Assembly (NCBI GenBank): GCA_019059635.1 | Contig: JAGVRJ010000005.1 | Span: forward strand, 434,001 to 498,000 | DNA: 64,000 bases | DNA from: Proales similis | Taxonomy: Eukaryota; Rotifera; Eurotatoria; Ploima; Proalidae | Direction: 5' to 3' | Shown here: in pieces, positions 56,587-64,000 of the stretch | How the letters are laid out: every line of letters begins with the position of its first letter | Numbering within the stretch: the first letter of the stretch is position 1 | Notes under the pieces: generated by a model | The model's input: only the letters and a program-made list of their open reading frames with translations | Told to the model about the DNA's origin: nothing | The model's database searches: none | Position numbers and translations under genes: made by a program

Positions 56587-58234
56587 AAATTCAAGCTGGC
56601 CTGTTTTTCTCACTCTTTCACTCAACTTGTCAGTTTTGTGTTAAATGACGATTTTCTTGGCAAATATTGGAAAAATCCAGCATTTTTTCAGTCTGTGACA
56701 GCATCGAAAGCGGCAGAGAGAGAGAGAGAGAGAGAGAACTACGACAAGCCTAAATGTTGTTGCTTATGAGCTGGGGAAAAGAGACGTGACTTTCAAATGC
56801 CTACGGAGCTTCTAGTCATGAAAGCTGCTCGACAAAATCGATCCGATTCAAATTGAATAATCTCTCCTGGCGCCGCCAACCCAGCCCGCCTAGTTGCCTG
56901 GCTACCAGAATTATTTATTTGCACGAGCAAGCATTTGTAGTAGGCCGAAACGAAAACGTGAAATTATGACCGATTAATAAAATCTCAGCCTTTCTAGCCG
57001 GCCTATACTATCAGTCTATGCTTTGCTAGTCTCGGTTTCTTTCTTTTTTCATTCAAAAGCAGCTAAGGAGCCAAAACTCTAAGGCGCACGATCTGTGTTT
57101 GCCTATACGTGTGTGTGTGTGTGCGCCTATGTGTACGCAACCGTTGCTATTTGTGCACCGTTTAAAATCTTGTTAATCCGAGTTAAGGCGGTGGCAGGAC
57201 TCGCTTGTGAGTCAGGAAGAGGGCTCACGGATCAAAAACAAAAACGACTGCTTGCAAGTGGCTCGTCCAGACGAGTCCACTCTCATCAATTGCTCTACAA
57301 ACGACACTGATGAGTTCTCTTGGACTTTTTCTGCCTCTCAGCCTCTGATTATTTCTTGAATTTTTCGACTCTCCTATTCAGCTTTCTGGTTTTATTTAAG
57401 CTCACTCGAATCAAAGAGGCATTTTGTCTGATTTGGCTTTACTAGACGACTTCTCTGAATATATATCAGCGTCTGTGTGTGTGTATGTGTGTGCGCTCGT
57501 TTTGCCCAGAATTGTTTATATAAGCAAAAGAAAAACAGAAAAAAAGCAGCCGGTTGCCATGCAATAGATGCTGCCTGCTATCCCGTTTGAATTGACTCTC
57601 GTTTGGAGTCACAAACAAGCCTGGCCCGAACGTTTACTAAATCAATTTGACACTGTTGACCGCGTTTATTGGGTTATGCAATCGACTAGCACTTTTATTG
57701 GCCATTACAGATTCGTTCTGCCGGTAAATAACAAGGCCAGTCCACACTGAAACCTACTTTTCTCCCAGAGGGCTCAACAATGCTTCTTATGCGGCTATAA
57801 TTGACCGGGCCGAAGTGTGTGCGCTCAATTCTTTTCTGCTTCGTTTCTGTGCCATGAATTCATGTTTTGTTACTGTGACAACAGAGAATTCCCTATCGCC
57901 CTCGTTCAAGCTTCAGATACAATTCTCATATCAACGCGCAATTATTTCATCATCATCATCATTCTAATTTCAATAATTTCGTTTTTTCTTTCCAGATACA
58001 TTCGTATCAGAGCGTACAATTGTGATGCACAGAGTTTTCGATTAGTCAAACGTCGAAGATGCTTGGTACTTGCTTTTGCTTCATCTGGATCGAAGCTCTT
58101 GCTCAAATTTCTTGTTTAATTGAAAAGCAAACTCGGCCAGAAAGCTAAACGAAATATTCATCAAGTCAACTGGGTTTTCCAAGCACAACTTGACAATATC
58201 TGAAGGAGAGGTAGATTCAACTTTGAACGTGTCG
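56587..58234. other. 1.6 kb intergenic region before the cupredoxin-repeat gene
   Basis: No supported gene. There are a (GA)n tract at about 56715-56737, (GT)n tracts at about 57111-57122 and 57474-57492, and TATATAAG at 57517-57524, which could be a promoter with a 5' UTR intron downstream. Short open frames here have no codon structure or similarity. Confidence 0.5.
56715..56737. repeat. (GA)n microsatellite
   Basis: An uninterrupted GA tract in non-coding DNA. Confidence 0.9.
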
Positions 58235-61200
58235 ATGATTGAATGCGTAAGCTGCCCCTCCAAGAGCGTTTCATTCAGCAAGAGCGTAAAACGCCCGGGC
58301 AAAGCGGACGAAGCGAATGGAGAAGCTGAGGACAAGGATTTCTCCCTAAAAGGGGTCTCGCTCATTCAAGTGGTAAACGACGACGCGGACGGCAAATATC
58401 GACCGGCCGTGGGTGGTGTTCACATCGAACGCATCGAGGGCAAACATTTGGTCAAGTTCAAACTGGCCGGCGACTACATATTCAAGCTGCTCAATCATCC
58501 AAGCAATCCGCCTGTGCTGCATTTAAAGGTCGACAAGCAGCAGCCAATTTCGATGCTTGTCAACGATGAAGGCTTCTTGCCCCGGATCGTTCGCATCGGT
58601 GACTTTTCCTGACTCGTATGCGCACTAAAGCTCATCCTAACGCTGGCAAATAGACGAAGGCACCGTTCTGAAATGGTCATGGAGCAAACTAGCCATTCCG
58701 CATTCACTCTACGAAGCCGAGTACTGCGACACTCATGCAGGCCTATTTCGCACATCTAAAGAGTAAATCAAATGACACGTCGCCTCTAAAGCTCTCTCCT
58801 CATTTGTGCCCGACGCAAGACTTGTGGTGGCAACCAAGTCAAACTCGTACACAAGAAAGTTTGACGAGCCTGGCGTCTTTTACTTTCAGACCGAGTCGAC
58901 CAACTACGAGCAGAAGCACGTGTGCATAGTCGAAGTCCAGCCCTCTTCCAAGTAATATCAGACCCCCCACCAGACCGAGCCAAAACATTTCATTCATGTT
59001 TGCCTTAGCGAGCACCTGATTGAGATATTCGACAACAAATTCTCGCCCACTCGTGTGACCATAGAAGAAGGAGACCGCGTCTGGTTCAGATGGAGCAAAC
59101 AAAGCGTAATTTACTCTTGAGCTGTCGCAATTAAGCTTTCTAATGTCCTGCTCGGCCAGTGTTTGAAAAAACACTGCGTCTATCAAATCCATCCGCCTGC
59201 ACCTGACCATCCGGCCGACAAGGCTTATGTGGTAAGTTAAAGGCCTTAGAGACAGGCCACGGTCACAGTTTCAATGAAGCGAGCATTCTTTAAGAGCGTC
59301 AAGAACGGGTTTAAATGGACTGCGCCGACCTACAATGGCAGCTTGTGTCATCGATTCGACAAGTGCGGAGTGTATTACTTTGGCGACATTTGCGGAAACG
59401 AGTGCGCTTCGTATGTGGGCATAGTGGCAGTGAAACGCAAGCCAAGCTTGCACGAGATCAACTTTGTGGACGAGAAACGCCGTTTCGAACAAGGTTCGTT
59501 GTCTTGCCACGTCGCTTTAAGAACTGTTTAACTCCAAAGTTGCATCTCATCACAGACGTGGTTTCGGTTGAGTCCGGCGATCTGGTCTGGTTCAAATGGA
59601 ACAAGCCGTTCGAGCTAAGCTTGACTCTTCTCGGCTGTAGTCTGCTCTACGACAAGCGAATTGATTCGAACAGATGCGAAGGATTCGGTAAGAGACTGGG
59701 ACGGCATTTGAGTTCAATTTGAGTCAAAGTTTTCTTGTTCTTGATCGACTCAGGCGGCTGTGATCAGCTTGACTCGAACGGACTCGCAAAATCCGGCCTT
59801 TATTCGTACCGGGTGCGCAGAGCTGGCTGCTACTATTTCCTCGTCTCCGGAGAAGAAGAGACTTATGTGATTTGCTTGTTGGCCACCTCGTCGCAAAAGG
59901 ACCACAAAGTCACTCTAAACGATTCGGACGCCAAGCCAAGCATACTGAACATCCATCCGGAAGATCGAGTCTGGTTTGTTTGGGACGACTCCAAGCGGCC
60001 GCAAAACATCCGCCAAGTCAACCATCAGAACCAAATTGTGCCCAACGGCTTCCTCAGCGGCTCTCTGATGGAAGCGCCTGGCACATTTGTGGAATGCTTC
60101 AACGACCTTGGCATATTCTATTATCGCAGTGATAATCACAAGAATGTCACTGGCGCGATTGTGGTCGTGCCAGAGCCAACGGTAAATCGCATACCCACTC
60201 AGCCGCTCATTCGTTTGAATTATATTCATTCAATTTTCATTTTATAGATCCAAGTTGTGCACGTTAGCAGCAAAGGCATTCGGCCAGATCCGATTGTACT
60301 CCATGTGAACGATGTAGTAATTTGGGAGTTTAAAAGCAATCAGACTACGGATGTGGTGAAGCTCAAGGACGGCGACGACTTTTACAGCTATGTCGAGAGT
60401 GCGCGTGAGATAATGCCTCGTCGCTTCTTGAGCAGGGCATTCAGAGATCCAGGCGTGTTTCATTATATGAGTCCGTCGTTTGATCTGGCGACTGGCACGA
60501 GCGAACCGGCCGTCAATGATGAAAAGCGCCTAGAGGTAAATAGAGACAAGGCTCAAGCGCAAAATGAAACCCTAAGACAAGCTTTTTCAAATTCAAAGAA
60601 TTTGTGTATAAGCAGCGTGATAGTGGACAAACAAGAGGACTACACAACAGTGCTGGTCGACTCAGAGGGCTTTCATCCGAGCGTGATTAATGTCAAACTG
60701 GGCAAGAGCGTTCTGTTCGACTGGAGAGACTCGGGCGAAGCTCACAATATCGTTCACGTCACCCTGCCAGATTCCAAAAGAGGACTCAAAGTAGTTGATG
60801 GACCGGCCGCATTCAATTCGGGCAAGCCGGTGCTCAACAACAGCTTTCTGTACACTTTCGAAGAGCAGAAAAGCTACTGCGTCATGTCAGAGGGCGCTCA
60901 GAACGCCTACTGCATGATCAGAGTGTTGGCCACTGCAAACAAAACCTCAATGCCCAAGCTGGCCAATGAGGAGAAGATGGTGCTTAAGAAGTACCATAAA
61001 GTGTTCTTGCACTGCGACACCAAAGATGCGGTTGTCCACTACACAACCAACGGGCAAATGCCAAGCAAACTCAGCCCCGTAAGTGAACCTAACAACATTG
61101 TGGCCTTGACACCAGACAATCAAAATCTTGTTTGTTCTCAGCTCTACTTGCCTGACGAAGGAATCCTAATGAAACACGAAGGCATCAACATCATTCGAGC

Positions 61201-63180
61201 GATTGCTTACTCGGACGAATGTCTTACCAGCGACATATTCACATCAAAGTAAAATTCTCTTGTTTTCTTCTAGTTTTGGCCTCAAGCATTTAATCTCCGA
61301 TTCAGGCGATTTCATGTGCTGCCCGATCCGGACGATTCTTACAATCGTTATTCGGAAACAGTCGATTTGCAAAACGTAAGTTGGACTTGAATCCGATCTA
61401 CTTTGCTGTTCTAACCTTTAGAACATTCAAGTCGTCGGTTTCTAACGAAGACTGGTGGCGCTGCATACCAAAGGTGCGCTACAGCGTCTCGGCAGTTGGC
61501 TGTGTTGAGCTCACTTGGGACAGCCCGCCTGAGAAGGCTCGCGCCCTAATCAGCCATTACCAAATATTCTTGAACAAAGTATCATACAGAAACTACATAT
61601 CGCCCAACACGAACAGAGTCGAAATCAAGGGCCTGGCCGGAGGGAAGAGTTACGACATAATCGTGATGGTGTTTCCCAATACCAAATATCTGCTGCCGCA
61701 GCAGTCCAACGTGGTGACCATAAGCATACCGCGTCAGAGCAACTTTGGCGGCCCGGTCATCTCGCTCAAGGCCACACAGCGCAAAGACCACATTTGTGTA
61801 TGCTGGCAGTGCATTGACTCAAATAAGCTGCCCATCGATCGCTACGACATTCTCATAAACGGAGAGAAAAAAGACATGGTCAAGCCTTCCGAAGGCTACC
61901 ATCGTGTCACAATTGAAGGCTGCTACTTGCATCAGAAATATTCCATTCTAGTGGTCGCCACGCCCAAGGGTAAATATTTGCTCCTGTAAACAGATGACCA
62001 CGGTCGGCTCTATCTATTGGCCATTTCAAGACGGCTCGAATCCACTCGTTTCGAACGAGCTCGAAGTCACTCTGCCGCTGGATTTGAGCGAAATAAGCCT
62101 GCCGGATCCGTCTGTACGCGAGCGTTCCGCCGACTACTACGATGAGTATATCGAGATAACCGACACCGAAGACCGTAAGTAAAGTTTCGAATGTTTGTAG
62201 CTTGCTTTCTCTTCTTTCCTATGATGCAGTCGTAGTTGAACTTATTGATCTGCCTGTTAGCTGTTTGGCATGTTTGTGCCTTGTTGTTGCTTGTTCTAGT
62301 CAGCTAGCGTTCTAGTCAGGCTTTTGAAATTTTCTTTAAATCCCCTCATTGTCGGGCAGCCAATGAAAATAGAAGAGAGTGAGAAGAAAAAAGAGAGAGC
62401 GAGCGCGCAAACAATTTTGCATTGACCAAGTCTTAAATTCATACGTTAGGATCGCCAGAGCTGTTGAATGAGCCTGTTGAGCCCAAATTAGAGCAAAACT
62501 CCTCCACAGACTCTTCTGATGAACCAACTGCTAAGACAGCAGCCAGTAGCAATAAGGAAATCATTCCGATCGACCACACCTACTTGACCTATCTGTCTGA
62601 CGCAGTGTCTCATTTCACTGAACTGCCAATCACTCATTCGCATCATAGCCAGAACGATGGCAAAGACGATCGTGACGATGGCGATGAGAGAGTGGGCTCG
62701 CTCTCAAACAAGGCCGGTGTGGATGGTCTTGCGTTGGAGGGCAGCTCGCTTCTACCTGCACGCAGGGAAAAAATGAATGTGTTTGAAGTGAGAGGGATCG
62801 ATGCTGACTATTTCCACGATCATGACGAACAGACCGTCCTGCAGCCGCTTAAGTACGTGAACAACGCCAACATGAGCCGAAACAACTACAACAGTGTTGA
62901 ATTTCGCTCGCAAAGCCGCTACTACCAGGCGAATAACTGGCCGACCACTATTCCGGTTGTATCTGCCTCTTACAAGCCGCCCTTTAGAGAAAAGGTGGTC
63001 GACATGCATGCGTACGACCGATATGCGTTTAATCAATCGCGCACGCCCAACAGACACGTGGACGTCTCTGTGCTGCGCGACATAAAATTGCAGCAGACTG
63101 AGTATCGTGGTCCCTATCAGCTCGATCCTGCTCCCTATATAAAGAAAAACATGTACATGCCGCATTTCGAGCAGCAGTGA
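58235..63180 (+). CDS. Large multi-cupredoxin-like repeat protein with chitobiase-C-like and fibronectin III domains
   Basis: I cannot name this gene. The model gives 1,355 aa from exons 58235-58598, 58654-58762, 58820-58951, 59009-59105, 59160-59235, 59269-59493, 59556-59687, 59754-60181, 60248-61248, 61306-61375, 61432-61953, 61994-62174 and 62450-63180, in exact frame. About six cupredoxin-like segments recur, marked by a hydrophobic/Trp strand after a turn: VLKWSW, VWFRWSK, VWFKWNK, VWFVWDD, VIWEFK, VLFDWRD. Many have a later aromatic strand (GVFYF, GVYYF, GCYYF, GIFYY, GVFHY). Copper ligands are mostly absent; only the last segment keeps AHNIVH. A chitobiase C-terminal-like domain (VVHYTTNGQMPS) and two fibronectin III domains (CVELTWDSP, ICVCWQC) follow. 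The C-terminal exon is disordered and His/Asp-rich. There is no signal peptide or membrane helix, so it is probably intracellular unless a 5' exon is missed. AATAAA at 63374-63379. Confidence 0.75.
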
Positions 63181-63373
63181 GCTCTGCTGCTCGTCTGTTT
63201 GCCTTCTCTCTTTTGTTTTTGTCGCTTGTATTAGCCTTAGTGTATCGCGCTCGTAAATCTCTTGCTTTCCGCTTCATATTTGCGTCCATTCAATTTCTTG
63301 CTCGTCATTGCTTGCCTTAGAAACGCCTCCATTCAATCATGAACTCGATTCTCTCTTCTATTTTTGCTAGTTG

Positions 63374-63379
63374 AATAAA
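63374..63379 (+). terminator. Poly(A) signal after the first terminal exon of the cupredoxin-repeat gene
   Basis: AATAAA, 194 nt after the stop at 63180. It supports exon 62450-63180 as a real terminal exon, although more coding-like exons follow. Confidence 0.55.
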
Positions 63380-63429
63380 CAACTTTGAGAACAAGTTAGT
63401 TTTCTAATCGAACGATTTTCAATTTTAAG

Positions 63430-64000
63430 TTTTGGACGATGTGACCAATGTGAAGCAGCCGCGTAAGGTAAACACCGTTTCTTATTCTTTTCAAATTCAA
63501 ATCATCCCAGCCGACGATTCATCGACGCCACTCATTCTAAATCGATTGCAGGCAAGCTCACCTCAATCGAGCGAATTAGAAAAGAAAGAGGGAAAAGAAG
63601 ACGCCAAACCTCAATACGCGTCCTATCTGCCCTACGATAACTATCTGCTAATGAATCGGAACTCTTTAATTCACGAGCTCATTGAGCGAGAAGGGCCCGT
63701 TCAAGAGCTGAACGATTTCTCTAAATCGGCTACTGAAATAAACGAAACGAAACCGGCCGAGAAAGAGACGATTGTCGATACTCAGCCTCAACTCGAAAGC
63801 AGCAGAAGCAGCTGCAGTCGAGTTTCTGCGGACGCAGTGAGTGCCCTGCAGCGCTTAAGTTCTCTTTCTTGTCTTGTCCGTCTGAGCATGAGCTTTCACT
63901 GCTGAGCATGTTATTTCCGTGCCATACGCATTGAAGAGAAACGTTTTTTTTCAAAATGATTCAAATGAACTATTCTCTTCAAGGTCACGGGTGAAATAGA
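63430..64000 (+). CDS. Downstream exons, probably an alternative C-terminus of the cupredoxin-repeat gene (partial)
   Basis: Three coding-like exons lie after the poly(A) signal: 63430-63462, 63511-63836 and one beginning at 63984 that leaves the window. Joined with GTAAGG and GTGAGT donors they are in frame. The first has no ATG of its own in frame. Its phase (1) fits exon 61994-62174, which would let the transcript skip 62450-63180. The encoded part is hydrophilic (PQYASYLPYDNYLLMNRN, then ELIEREGPVQELNDF), followed by a serine-rich stretch. It could also be the 3' part of a separate gene with an unseen start. Confidence 0.55.

Noticed and set aside
57568..58119. Short open frames upstream of the cupredoxin-repeat gene, as missing N-terminal exons or a secreted peptide
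   Set aside because: No usable donor keeps frame to the known exons, and the hydrophobic part follows an ATC-rich repeat.
1..64000. Bacterial contamination, viral insertion, CRISPR arrays, transposons, tRNA or rRNA genes
   Set aside because: Spliced animal genes span the window. I found no terminal repeats, transposase or polymerase motifs of mobile elements, no spacer-repeat array, and no cloverleaf-like sequence with a plausible T-loop. Short or divergent elements could be missed by eye.

Overview
The window is nuclear DNA of a small, gene-dense animal genome. About 23 protein genes lie on both strands. Their introns are mostly 45-70 nt and follow GT-AG, apart from one GC-AG case. Core eukaryotic genes (MCM7, CSN1, ELOF1, FARSA, POLR1A, HM13) sit beside metazoan-specific ones: receptor tyrosine phosphatases, SLC6 transporters, LEM-domain proteins and a sigma-class GST. 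There are no bacterial operons, tRNAs, rRNAs, CRISPR arrays or recognisable transposons. Gene content and very short introns fit a compact protostome such as a mite, tardigrade or small crustacean. The species cannot be named from sequence alone.

Layout. 0-9.4 kb: an aldehyde-oxidase/xanthine-dehydrogenase family gene (+), intronless MCM7 (-) and CSN1 (+), the last two divergent from one control region. 9.5-19.6 kb (-): two paralogous receptor tyrosine phosphatases flanking an intronless transglutaminase-like gene. 19.8-20.1 kb: ELOF1, followed by about 3.8 kb without genes and rich in microsatellites. 23.9-28.0 kb (+): a Reeler/DOMON/cytochrome b561 ferric reductase-like gene and an unrecognised coiled-coil membrane protein. 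29.0-35.1 kb (+): two tandem SLC6 transporters. 35.3-40.7 kb (-): two nearly identical SLC35E3-like transporters flanking FARSA. 41.1-45.5 kb (+): CHID1, KLHDC10 and a sigma GST. 45.5-53.0 kb (-): POLR1A and HM13 (signal peptide peptidase). 53.6-56.5 kb (+): two emerin-like LEM proteins and LRRC51. 58.2 kb to the end (+): a large protein with about six degenerate cupredoxin-like repeats, a chitobiase-C-like domain and two fibronectin III domains, continuing past the window.

The neighbouring genes do not form one pathway. The most notable points are: (i) a phosphatase pair in which both second domains have lost the catalytic Cys and Arg, and in which one paralogue also has a degenerate first domain; (ii) the repeat-rich cupredoxin-like protein with two possible C-termini; (iii) the SLC35E3 duplicates, whose introns are nearly identical while the protein ends differ, as gene conversion would produce; (iv) the intronless transglutaminase-like gene, a candidate for horizontal transfer; and (v) introns of only 33-42 nt.

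Exon boundaries were placed by eye from splice consensus, frame and family similarity. Most multi-exon models sum to an exact multiple of three. The aldehyde oxidase 5' end does not, and KLHDC10 does so only with a weak donor.
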